This document shows positions 13,001-25,000 of a stretch of 64,000 bases of DNA, piece after piece. The notes beneath the pieces are model-generated. The model was not told where the DNA came from, made no database searches, and saw only the letters and a list, made by a program, of their open reading frames with translations. The first letter of the stretch is position 1. Every line of letters starts with the position of its first letter. Origin of the DNA: Limnoperna fortunei (Eukaryota; Mollusca; Bivalvia; Mytilida; Modiolidae). A program made the translations under genes and the position numbers. Where the stretch lies: assembly GCA_944474755.1 (NCBI GenBank), contig OX104113.1, forward strand, positions 23,998,432 through 24,062,431, read 5' to 3'.

Positions 13001-14205
13001 AGAAAACAAATATTAATCTACCTATTCTTACATTTATTTAGCCCTTCCCTTTATATTCGTCTTTTCTAGCGAAGTCGCCATGTTGGATTTTCAAGTCGAT
13101 ATTGCCGATAGCTTGTTTAATGATTAAAAGTATTGTAGTTTAGCACATTGTTTTTTGTTCTTAAGCCTCTTATCTATCAAATATGTAGATTTAGGCAGGC
13201 ATAATATTTCCCCATTCGTTACAAAAAAGCCGTTAATTTTATTTCAATTTCACATTAATAACAGTTTAATTGCCGGTCTTAATACTTCCCATTGCATTTT
13301 ACAATTTAGAACATGTCGGACACACACAGACAGGGTTCTGTGTCCTTTTAAGGCCCAAATATTTATTAAAAATTTGTAATTCTTAATTTGAAATAAATGT
13401 TTTAACAATTAAAACAATTTTTAAGAGTATTTGACTATTATGACACTGCCTTAAAAAAGAGTACAATTTACTGCAAGTGCCCTTTAGTCTTTAATTGCAA
13501 ATGTGGTAATTAGTTTTATGAACTATATTTATAAACGATTTCTATAAAAGTTAAGTTTAAAAAAAATACGCCAACGAAGTTACTAAGGTAGTCACAATTC
13601 AATTTTTTAAGAAATAAACTGTTTAAAAAACATCCTGTACCAGCATGCAAGCCAATGACAGTTCGAGCCTTATCAGAATTACAAAGCATACTACTTTAGA
13701 GGTTTTTAAATAACAAAACTATCACAAATGTTTTATTTAGTGACTATAATATAATGTAAACTTCATGTAATTCGTTTTTTAATTATAAAATTTAGTAATA
13801 GTTTTAGAGAAAAACAATGATGACACCAAAACAAACCTATAAGATAAAAGAGAAACTCAATTAAGATCAAAATAAAATTATGTTTAAATAAATGGACAAA
13901 ACACTTAGTATTATACTAATACTAAAATACAACAACATAAAAGTGTTATTATTTATAGCAACATTGCACAGTACTTAAACATTAAACCTGAAACACTAAT
14001 ATAAATGAAAAATATTTGTGTAAATATGATATCTAACCTCTTTGTGCTTTATGAATCCTGTATGCTTATGATAAAATTCTTCTATATTATGTCCTTCGGG
14101 TATCCTGAAGCAAACCTCATCTGTAAAATCACCGTCATTTTGTCCATTGACGGAATAAACATACCAGCTCAATACTATTGGGATAGAAAGATAAACAACA
14201 ATCAT
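2960..14205 (-). CDS. Proprotein convertase (S8B, furin/kexin-like), gene 1; 3' end uncertain
   Basis: Secretory-pathway serine endoprotease that should cleave precursors at basic sites. Exons on the minus strand in order: 14205-14038, 11960-11844, 11091-11011, 10091-9963, 7992-7928, 7586-7498, 6589-6417, 6109-5906, 4966-4863, 4391-4282, 3684-3567, 3273-2960; all have GT/AG borders and consistent phases, giving about 557 residues. The start ATG at 14205 is followed by a hydrophobic signal peptide (MIVVYLSIPIVLSWYVYS). The prodomain spans exons 1-3 and ends near a basic stretch with RVKK. Catalytic residues: Asp151 (AILDDG), His188 (SHGT), oxyanion Asn289 (WAAGNG), Ser360 (QGTSFS). The P domain is in exons 10-12 (GSLTWTFMSVHFW). 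Exon lengths match genes 2 and 3 except exons 1, 2, 5 and 12. Exons for the P-domain end, EGF and membrane segment were not recognised at 1-2959. They may lie beyond the window, or the gene may end differently (see 1448-1596). Confidence 0.9.
3354..3457 (+). repeat. 52-bp tandem duplication in gene 1 intron 11
   Basis: Two head-to-tail copies of a 52-bp AT-rich unit (3354-3405 and 3406-3457) differ at one base. It starts GTTTTAAATACAAATAAC. Likely replication slippage; no function is evident. Confidence 0.9.
5126..5319 (-). mobile_element. tRNA-headed SINE, diverged copy in gene 1 intron 8
   Basis: Read on the plus strand it begins TGTTAAACGCTACTTT and ends GGCCATCGAGGCCC, which is the reverse of the SINE head GGGCCTCGATGGCCGGG. 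The middle is shortened relative to the full copy at 35868-36136. Divergence marks it as old. Confidence 0.75.
7035..7069 (+). repeat. (ATTT)n microsatellite in gene 1 intron 6
   Basis: About eight ATTT units in a row inside the intron. Simple repeat only. Confidence 0.9.
9391..9552. mobile_element. 160-bp foldback (palindromic) element in gene 1 intron 4
   Basis: Two arms of about 75 bp are almost perfect reverse complements. The left arm runs from TATAAGGATTAAACACTATG through GTAAACTCCGGCGACTCC; the right arm is GAGTCGCCGGAGTTTAC through AGTGTTTAATCCTATA. The apex is AAAGTCCTTCGGACTTT. The RNA would fold into a single long hairpin. It looks like a foldback or MITE-type element; I see no clear target duplication. 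A preceding stretch (8990-9210) with two AAGATGGCGTC/AAAATGGCGTC motifs may belong to the same insertion. Confidence 0.85.
12304..12465 (-). mobile_element. SINE, 5'-truncated copy with target-site duplication (gene 1 intron 1)
   Basis: The body (GATGGTGTTTAACGCC ... GTCGAGTACACCCT) matches the family but lacks the tRNA-like head. It is flanked by a perfect 12-bp direct repeat ACCTCATTTATG (12292-12303 and 12466-12477). Truncation at the head with an intact tail and a target duplication is the mark of LINE-driven insertion. It interrupts no exon. Confidence 0.9.
13200..13690 (+). repeat. Duplicated segment D1 (gene 1 intron 1)
   Basis: Aligns along its length with 48130-48690. Landmarks: TTTCACATTAA..TTTAATTGCCG.TCTTAA, AATGTGGT, ATTTATAAAC.ATTTCTA.AAAAGTTAA, AAATAAACTGTT. 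Open frames here are incidental. Confidence 0.55.
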
Positions 14206-16013
14206 AGCAGAAACCTTGGAAGCTTCAACTGTACCATACTAACCACGTTTTTTGACGTCCTGCTACAAATATGGTTGTTCATTTCGTTAATTAATTATTG
14301 CACTGACATAGAGTGCAGCTCAATCGTGATCTATAACTATTTATTCATGTTTTAATAACCTGGTTTTGTTTAAATTCCACGAATGTACACTTATATCTTC
14401 AATGAACCCAGTGAATGAACCAAAACAACCTGACTTACAACGCTCCTAATTGTTAGTCTCATTTATAAAAATTCTATTTATAGTTACTTCCTATTCCATA
14501 AACAAACAACCGAGTCTCAATTGGGTGTTTATGCATTTTATTATGTGCATAAAAGATATCGACCTATTTAAAACATTGTATTTGTTTACGTTAGTAACGG
14601 TGTTATAATTATATATAACGATGTTGTAAATCACTTCCGTGTGTGTACAATAAAACGGTTTAAATAGTTAATACAAGGATAACGAATTTCGAATTAACAG
14701 ATTGTCAGCGTGTGATTATTGATATCTTCTGTTGAAACAAAACTCTATTTCTTGTTCTGAATTATTATTTTAATCTTAACATGCAGCTGAAAGAAGCAAC
14801 AACGATAAAGATCCTTCCTATAAAAATAATTTTGAGTATAATTTTCTAGAAAAATTGCCATAAAAAACTTTGCTAGTCATAAAGGGTATTTAACCAGCTT
14901 TACCCATGAAAACTAAACAACTTATTACCCATCAAGATGAAACCAGCCTTCGCCAAGATCTTTCAATCTTGATTTAAGCTTTATATGGGGTATGGTAGTA
15001 TATCGTTTGGAAAACCCAAAGCTTTATTGTTGTTAAATTGGATATGAAAACCTGACCTCAATATATAGGTTATATCTTTTGAATTGTATATTATATCAGC
15101 AGTTTTAGGCTTGTTAAAGAGTTGTTAAAATTGTTCCAAGGAGTTTAGGACATTGTTTGGGAGAACGCCTGGCAGATTCTGCAACATCGTTTGTACAATT
15201 TTTTGTCGTAATCCAGTACAAAGATAGGGATTCTTGGATTCATTCGCTCCAAATGAAGCCAAACACCTTTTGTGATATTTGAGAGTCTCTACATAATCAT
15301 TGGTCAGGGTAGATTGACAAAAAGTGTTCATAAAAAAATCAAAATAAACTCTTAACAAACGACAATTCAATAATATCCTAAGGAGAATTGATAATTAGCA
15401 ACAAGAGCCAAACGTCAAGGCACATTTACAAATCCAGACATAGTCAGCCTTACAGAATCAAAGACTTTGAAACTGTTCATAAAATTATTAAACTCGGGTT
15501 GATTCTAATTCGTCACATCAGGGTAACCGTTACAGTAAATATGTATAAATTTATGTTTTACACGTTAACAAATTATGTTTTGAATGAAATTGAAATCTTG
15601 AAATCTTAAGCAAAACGTTATTGCGATAATGTTCACGATTAGGAAACTAATGCATAAAATTTCGATAAATCAGTTGTATTCAAATACAGTTATTAGAATA
15701 TTTACTGTATATGCGCATTCTGTCTCATTCGTAGAGCTCAAACCAAAAATATCTGAAACTCAAAAAATTAAGATGCTAATTGAAATAAAAATTAGAATCT
15801 ATTTGGAGTGCTTGCACCTAATATTAGTTGACGAAACAAAAAATCAATGTTCATTTTTTGTCAAAGAACGCATAATTGTCCACAGCATAAGGGATAACCT
15901 TAAAAATATGTTTACAAAAGAAATTTAAAAATAGAAATGCTTAAGATTTAAAACACCGTAAATAGGCAACCTTTCACATTCATTTCAACTATTTGTTAAA
16001 ACAGAAGTAAACT
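14206..16013. promoter_or_regulatory. Divergent intergenic region between genes 1 and 2
   Basis: This 1.8-kb spacer separates the start codons of the divergently transcribed genes 1 and 2, so it must hold both promoters unless untranslated first exons lie elsewhere. It is AT-rich and I find no clear TATA box or CpG island. The last 90 bp before 16014 align with the flank of gene 3 before 32574 (shared CACATTCATTTC and ATTTGTT/CTTTGTTTAAA), which marks a conserved proximal promoter or 5' UTR. An unassigned frame lies at 15125-15370. Confidence 0.45.
15125..15370 (-). CDS. Unassigned 81-residue open frame between genes 1 and 2
   Basis: A minus-strand frame ends in TAA within the divergent spacer. 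Its last 50 residues (with KRCLASFGANESKNPYLC and TMLQNLPGVLPNNVLNSLEQ) have a balanced composition unlike the low-complexity frames of the surrounding AT-rich DNA, so it may be a last exon or a transposon fragment. I do not recognise the family. There is no clear acceptor or upstream coding partner. Confidence 0.25.
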   Translation of the reverse strand: MNCRLLRVYFDFFMNTFCQSTLTNDYVETLKYHKRCLASFGANESKNPYLCTGLRQKIVQTMLQNLPGVLPNNVLNSLEQF

Positions 16014-19000
16014 ATGACGACGTTTTTAATTACGATATTGTTTTTAACTATCAAAGGATGTCAATTTGACAAAATAGCTGAGACAATTGTTGTCAGAGTT
16101 TCCTCACACTCAGAAAACAAAATTCAAGCTTTACTTCAAAGGCATCGTGGATTTAGTTTTAAAAATAAGGTAAGCTACATAATTTGGAAATACACTCTAT
16201 CGCAGCCAGCTGTTTTATTGAGTAAAGATGGAGTTAATGCGGATTTAAAGGTTGCTTTAATTTATATGTATCTTACAATGCACAGATAAATGGTTTTATA
16301 TATATTTCTTATGTACTCACACAACTTGTATTCTACAGGCTTCACTGTACTGAACAGACTATAATACCGCTTTTAAACTATCTAGACAAGTTCTATTCCT
16401 TGTAGCCAAAATACTAACATTTCCGTCTGTGCTTCATTCTGTACGGGAATAAATATTTTACTTTTGTTTTAGCACTGAATCGCAAAACATACGTCGTCCC
16501 AGAAATTTGTGTAGATACGTCCTTTGGGTAATTTACGAAGACACGTACAAGGTTAATACACGTTTTTCATAATACTGCATGCAAATTGTCAGGGAATAAT
16601 TGGTTTCCTTTTGCCGCCTTTGTGCATGTGTTGTTTTTTGGTCATATAAAACATTTATATTCCGCCCAAACTTTCAATTTAATTACCAGAAACTACATTG
16701 TTTCTTCGCATGTGATGGAATTAAGAGGGTAATGTCGCCTTGCAAACCTTAGTTTAGCCAAAAAATTGTTAGGGTGTATGTGTGCATGAAGAATTTTGTA
16801 TTGTCCTCATATGTTATTGACAATAAGATAATTTAAGTTACTTAGACTAACACACTAACGAGTCACGTATAGTACTGTTACTACTACATTACTATATTAT
16901 CTGTAATCAGTATACTATATTAGTTTTTTCTTTAGTATAACTTTAACCAACGACAACAAGAAAATATTTGTATTTAATTTTAATAATATCAAAAGTCAAA
17001 GATTTTCCAATTATAATAATTGGTTTTTTTGTGGTTTGGTTTTGTCATACAATTTAAAAAACCTGATCAATTAGTAAAGTTGAAATTACACGATGTTTGA
17101 CTGTATATAAACTAAGTTTCATGGTTGAAAATTTACGTGAATTTATCAATACCCATCAAAGTCGATATTATCAGTAAGTTATTTTAAATGCAGATATTTA
17201 TACTGACACTGCATTAAGTGTTAAATCATACATAAAGCCTTCGCTTCCACATATGCCTACAAATACTTAGTTTTAGGTTAAGACATTACATTTTTTTTCT
17301 ACTAAAGAACTTAAAGGAAAATTATGCTACAGCGAAGAACAGGTTTGTAGTATGCTAGATTTTCTGATTGACGACATATTTGTTACTTTGGAGGATGTGT
17401 TTTTCAACAGACAATCGGAATTGGTTACAAACTGTGCCACACTCCTTGCCGATTTGTTCCTGTATTCTTATGAAACGGAATTTCTTCGACGTCTTATTAA
17501 AGACGAGAAGATAGCAGAAGCTAGTTCCTTTAATTTTATATAGATATATCGATGATGTTCTTTTAATTAACAACCGTCAATTTGCTGTATGGCTAATGTT
17601 AATATATCCTTCAGAAATAGAAATTAAAGAAACCACAGAAAAAACTTCATCTACCTCATTTTTAGACTTACGCCAATAGTCATCTTAGCACAAGAATTTA
17701 CGACAAACGAGACGATTCTAATTTCAAAATTATAAATTTTCCACACCCATGGAGCAATATTCCTGCTTCTCCTGCATACGGCCATCGTAGCACAAGAATT
17801 TACGACAAACGAGACTATTCTAATTTCAAAATTATAAATTTTCCACACCTATGCAGCAAGAGCTTGCAGCGACCATATGCCAGTAAATTGTGCCAACTTT
17901 TGAGGATGTGGAGGTAATAAAAATTTTTTATTAGCGTTATTGTAGATCTTAACAGTTCAATAACTTCTTACGTTCTTATATGTTTTGGAATAATATACCC
18001 TAATTACCGTAGTATCATTTTTGGATACGGATTAACTTTGAACATTTGACCTTGTCATGTGTTTAAAATTGCAGCTTGATGATCTATTTATTTTTAGTTT
18101 CAGATTGGTGATAAAAAATACATCCAGTTGAACATTGATCAACCCAAAGAAAATGTACAGCTGTCTAAGAGTTTAACTGAGAGGTTTTCACGTTTAGCCA
18201 TTGACAAAGAAGTAAGCTATAACAAGCGAACGCATAAACTGCAATTGTTCAGCAGGACAAAGATAAAGAAACAAAATTAACATTTTCAGTTATATTAAAT
18301 TAATATATGTTAAAGGATATTGATTCTTCCTTTAGTCTTAACATGGAGTAAATAGTAGAAAATATAGAAAAATTCATTGGATATTGAAATAATTTAATAA
18401 TGCAGGCCGACAAAACCTTTTTACCTTTTATACCTTTTATAAGCTTAGGATCTGCTCCATTGTTTGTTGCCCCCTTTTCGGTCTTCTAGACCATAAAGTG
18501 GCTTATTTTTTTATTGGATTATATACGTTTTAATGGAAGTGTTTGTTTTGTTTAATATGGCTTTTTGTTATTTTTTATTGCATTTTTACTGTTTATTATT
18601 ATTTTTCGACAAGAGATATCTTGGATGAGAGGAGTTTTTGCCAGCTGTATTCATATATACTTTTCTTTTTAGGAGAGCTCCTTTATGTAATTATCATTTA
18701 GTTTAGCTTTTGTAAATTTCCTTATATTTAGCTTTCTACGTATTCATATTGTACATTGTTGCTACGAATCCTTTGATTATACGATTTTTATTTACAGATT
18801 GAAATGATTGAACATCAGGTTCGTCGATTGCGGGTTAAAAAGTCCAATAATATCGAATGGATCAATGCCTGGCACTTAGTACGTATACAAAATGTATGGA
18901 AGGAATCCATCGTCTATGCAGTAAATGGATAAAATATTAGTCAGTTAGTTATATTGAAGTCTCCCTATGTCACAATAAATTTTATTCTGGTCCTATCATT

Positions 19001-22000
19001 TTTATAGCAATACAAGCTGAACATGCTGTTCATGCTGAAAAACTTATATAAAGAGTCACATCCCGTGGAGTGCCTTTTTGCATTTGTTTTGGTCAATATT
19101 GTGCCTTTTTGTTGCAAAAATCCAGTAGAAAAAATATTTACATTGTAAATTATATCTATACCTAAGTATTTATTGCATAATTCAATTAGTATAATTGTAG
19201 TTTTTCATTATAATATTGCATATATGGTTATATTAGTGTACCAGAAAACGTTTTAGTCTATAAAGTGAAGATTTTATCGTAATCTATTAGTTATTTGTTG
19301 ATTGTTTACATAAAGAATGCAGAAAATATTGCTCTTTGAAGTTCAAACAACATCTATACTACATGTTAAACCCCTTAGAGTGCATTTTTGCTTGCATATT
19401 TTATTATTTCATATTTTACCTTTTTATTACATAAATCGAGTAAACATAAATTAGATACGATAAACTGTCTATATTTTATACTATACCTCTGTTGTTTGAA
19501 TGTCACAAATCATCCTCGACTTTTGCTACGGGAATTTTACTTTGTAAGTCAGCCATTTTTTTCCAAAGGGACCTTACGTTGTTTACAAAAGTTCGTCTGC
19601 TTTCGCGACGTTCAATGGTATTTGGACAAACCGTGAGACTTTTCCTGACTCAACAGCAAACGACATTACCCGAAAGGTATCGAACAGACAACAATCGCCT
19701 GATTCTAGTTTACAGTTCCGTTCTAATTTAGGTCAACAAATACTATAAAAAATCGCTCTATAAAAATGAAAAAACCGCCTCATGTAAAACGCCTATTAGA
19801 TGTGGAAAAAAGTTGTTGATTTCACTCTGCCCATTTTTTATCTACGAAAGGACCATAAGCTCGACAATACGCGTTGAGCAGTTTTTATTTGTAACTCAAA
19901 AACCTCTGCCAAGGTACGCTGAATTTTACTATAATGTGTTCGTTCTGTACTGCTGACTTTAAGATGCAAACGTCATACAACTGTACACATATAGTAAATA
20001 GTTATGGCAGTCAAAATCACGAGTAAACAAAAGATGGGACAACAAAACGAACAATCACACAACACAAAATCCAAACACTTAGTGACAAGAACCTCACTAA
20101 AATCCGGGAGTGAGTTTATTGCTCTAAAAGGGACTTCGAGCGACTTTAATTGATCAAGTATAGTATCGTTGCTATAAATAGTCATCCGTTATCTAAGTGC
20201 AGATCACGCATATCTATTATGTATCACTTCCTCTATAACAGTGTTCCTGTAGTGTTGTCGGAAGAGTTATAAAAACACGGTTCCATCGGGAAACATTAAA
20301 AATAGTAAATAAACGATACAGTATTTTTATTCAATATAACACCACTGTAAATGATTCTCTAAAAATATATTACACTGTAATTTCCATAAAATATGTTTAA
20401 AGGAAACAGTTTTATTAATAATTAGCTACATGGAATTAAAATTGCATTCAAACAGCAAGAATATTTATTTGCATTGTTAAATTTTAGTTAGGACATACCT
20501 AAGGTTTATCCTAACTTCAAAAGTGATTAGCAAACGGACTTCAAATCCTATGAAAATGGTGTTATACCAACAGAAAACAAATGTATTTTAAGATTCTATT
20601 ACAAAATCTGTTATTTTATATTTACTGCTTTGCTTGAGCATTGTGCATTTTATTTAAAACAAAAATTATCTTGTGAATTTAGTGCTTCACTTACAATGTA
20701 TTTCTCAGTAAAAAAAATACAAATATATCAAAAACATGAACTTTCATAAGCATGCGTCACTTACACTGAGATCTAATGATGCTTTAGTTCAACAAAGTCC
20801 TTAACTGAATTGTATCATTTGATAAATTTGCAATTTATCCCTTATTAAAATGCATATACATTAATATACTTAGTTTTCAATAATTAACAGAATGGTGAAG
20901 TACAACCTACTATGCGTGTATCAGAGGCGTGGTCGTTGGGATATACCGGACGTGGCATAGTTATAGCAGTAGTTGATGACGGGATACAAACTAATCATCC
21001 TGATTTAGTTGCCAATGTGGTATGAATTATAACTGACTTAACTTAAATAATTAAATAAGGTTAAGCAGCCTTTTTCTATGCTATTATATGCAGGGTACCA
21101 GCACACAACACACATAACCATAATAGGAGATGAACGTTATTTGAATACGACCTCAGAGTTTGTTATTGTGAAAATTTTAGATAATTTAATAAAACCAAAG
21201 TGTTTTATATATATAACGATATACACTTGTAGCAGTTACTGTAGAAAAAAAACAAAAAAAAACTATGATGAAGTTTATGCGAATAAAAGCAGTCCGATTA
21301 TAAGCATATAACGGTCTTCCTCGGAAAACATGGTTATTCCATCAGTCGCTTACTCCATCAAGAGAGAGGACGCGATAACGTTATCTTTGAGTTTCTGTGG
21401 ATGAAAAATAATATGAAAAGTTAATATAGCCATTACGTGTTGTTTGCCTTGAACATTTTAAACGCTACTTTCCATGTTCCACTCACTACGTTGTTGTAGA
21501 TGAAGGTAATAACAAAGTCGAGAACCCAACAACCATAAATAATTCAAGTACAAACATGGTCCTGATTTAGTATATGCATTTCAAAAGAAATGAAGATATA
21601 AACCAGGTAATGACATGCAAAACCTCCCGTTTCCATTATTGTAGTGTATACACCACTACTCAGTAATACGTGTATCCAATAATCATCGCAGCACAATCAC
21701 TGGACTGAATTCAAAAACTGGGAAAAATATCTGCAATCATATTTTCAAGCGAGATAGAATATTTCTCAACAAGAAAATGGTATCCATAGTAAAACTTCTT
21801 TAAATATGGTAAAACATATTTTTTCAACTGTGCCCCACTTCTTGCCGATTTGTTCCTGTATTTTTTGTGAAACTGAATTTCTTTGACGTATTGTTAAAGG
21901 CAAGAAGATAGCAGAAGCTTAGTACTTTAATTTTACATATATATATATATATATATTGATGATGTCCTTTCAACTAACAACACTCAATGTGCTGAGTGAC

Positions 22001-25000
22001 TTTCGTTAATAAATCTTTCAGAACTAGAAATTAAAGAAACCACAGAAACAGCTTCATCAGCATCATTTGCAGACATACACCTCGAATATGACACCAACGG
22101 TCTTCTTAGCACAAAAATTAACGACAAACGAAACGATTTTAATTTGAAAATTATAAATGTTCCTCACATATGCAGAAATATTCTAGCTTCTGCACAGGGT
22201 GTCTATATTTCTCAACTGATCAGGTATGCACTTATCTCTTGGGGATAAACTTATAAACCATGGTTACAAGAAAAAAAACGACTCGTCCGCGCCTTTAAAA
22301 CGTTTTACTATAGATACCACTTTCTTGTCGACAAATATTTGAAAATATAGTTGTAGATAGTTTTCCTAATTTTTGAATTCAGTGTACAGTGAATGTGCTA
22401 CGACTATTGACGGATACACCTATTTCTGACTAGTGGTATATGATAACAATGAATTTTAATCAACTAACCAACTCACCTACTACAGTAATGAACGCGAGAG
22501 GTTTAAAATGCCATAAAACCTGGTTTAACCCACCATTTCTTTAGAAATGTCTGTACCACGTCAGGACCATTGCTGTAGATAATATATTGCGGTTGGTTCT
22601 GCAGTTTGCAGGTTTCTCGGACTATTTGATTTTTAACAGTTTCATCGGTGTTTGTTATTTCTTATTAACTTCATTTATTAAAAGCGCCGTCGATTTGTGT
22701 CCTCTTGTAATCATGGTTTATAAGTCTATCACAAAATAGGTGACGTTTGCAAAAATCAGTATACTTACTGTAAGCTCATGCATACTTGATCAATGAGAAA
22801 TATAGACTCCGTATTCAAAAGAACACAGACGGGCGTTGTTGTCTCTACATTGTATTTGTCTGCTATGTTGTTGGCTGGTTATTTGAAATCATGTAACAGC
22901 TTATTTGTTATGTATAGGATACAGTCAATGATTATGATTATTTTGAAAATGATGACGATCCTAATCCAGTCAGCGTTTACGACAGGTAATTAAACTTTAT
23001 GGTTATATAATAGATTTGGTAATATAACATTATGATAAATATGTATTTTAGTAAACAAACACCCAATATGAACGGCTTATTTTATTTTTCTTACAAACTA
23101 TATATATTGAAAGCTATTGTGTGTTCCTGCTACAGGCTGAAACATTTAAATGCACATACATACATAAGATTCATGCTAGAATAGGCAATTGGAAGACTCT
23201 TTAAAATTCCAATCATTTTTTTTAACTTCAATGACATACTAGAATCGGTACCAGCGTTAGTTCTTATTTTCTTCTGTGCATTCATTTAAGTAAACATATT
23301 TCTCTTTACTTGTAGTCATGGAACAGAAATATCAGGATTAATTGCCGCAGAGAAGGACAACAATTACTGTACAGTTGGAGTGGGATATAATTCTACCCTG
23401 ATTGGTACGAGGTCGTTATTTAAATCAATCTTATCTGTTTTAAGCTTACAACTGAACAACAAAAGAAAATTTTATAAATTTTAAAAATTTGGAAAACATT
23501 TCGTATTTTAGAGTTCTTATTATTGTTAGATAAATTGATTACTTGAAGACCATACACAAATTATTATTCTAGCTATATTTGACAAGTACGCATATAATTA
23601 ATAATGGTATATTTGATATTTATTCGATTACACCAGAGTCATTTAGCAGTTTTTTAGTTTGTTCAAAATTTGTTCCAGCAGCCAGAGTAAACTTCTTAAA
23701 AAATCTTAATATGTCTAGTTTTGTTTTATATAATCATTTACGTTTATACAATTTCTACTAGTTACACATTATATGAGTTTTGTGAGACTATGAATCCTCC
23801 ATAAAAAAAAAAAAAACATTGTACATGAATCTTATAATTGTAGACTTTTGAAATTTCTTACAGGTAATTAATTTTCATGATATTTTCATTTTAGATATAG
23901 ACATACCACACGGTGTTAGAAAAATATTATTACACGTTATTTTCTGCTTGTTGAAAAAGAGTAATAGGTAGAATATTAAATGTTTGAATTAGGAGTTTAT
24001 ATAATTGATTACCTGCCCATGCATGTTTTACTAACTGACGTAAATTTGTCTTACTATTGAATTTTTTTCAGGTGTAAGAATTCTTGGTGCATCTGAAATA
24101 ACTGATGCGCAGGAAGCCCAAGGCCTTAATCATAAAATCAATACTGTAGATGTATATTCTTGTAGTTGGGGACCCCCTGATGGGTATGGATTTTTTACAC
24201 CTGGAACATTGGCACTTGAGGCATTTGAAGCTGGCATAAAACACGTATGTTTTTTTCCTTTCAACATTTTTCAATCTATATAGGACAAATTATTCTGCTC
24301 AGTGACCTCTTGAAGACATTATTAAGTTATAAAGTCTAAGTAACAAGTATTTAACCGATGTTTTGTTTTTCATTTCAAGTTCGTTTTATACTTTTTTTAG
24401 AATATTTATATCCCGCGCGCACTTTTTAAGTTGAACATCGTTCTAAAGCCGAAATCTGAAAAATCTTTTTAAACCATTGAAAGCCCTACACTCTCAATAC
24501 TTTGTATTTTACATGTAAGTAGAATTAATGATATTTTCGTTAAATATTAAATAGCTTTTTGCAATTTGCAATGTCAAAAAATTGAAACATTCTTCGCTAC
24601 ATTTGTTTTTAGGGAAGGAATGGAAAAGGTGCTATATATGTATGGGCAGCTGGAAATGGAGAAACCAATGACAACTGTAACGGTGACGGTTATGTGAACA
24701 GCATATACACAATTGCGATTACAGGTGTACAGAGTGGCAAAAATTCATACTACTCTGAAGTGTGTCCTGCTGCTCTGGCAGCTACATATGGAGGAAGTAA
24801 TACAGATCGATACCTGGTGCGTTAAGACTAAATTTGATTCGTATAAAATAAATACAATTATAGTAGAGACAATCCGAAAGAAAAACAAAGCAATGTTTAA
24901 TAATATGAAAAAACAGAGCAATGTTTAATAATATGAAAATAAATGCAAAGAAAAAAACAAGGTATTTTAAACACAGTAGTTATAACAGTGCATTATTTTA

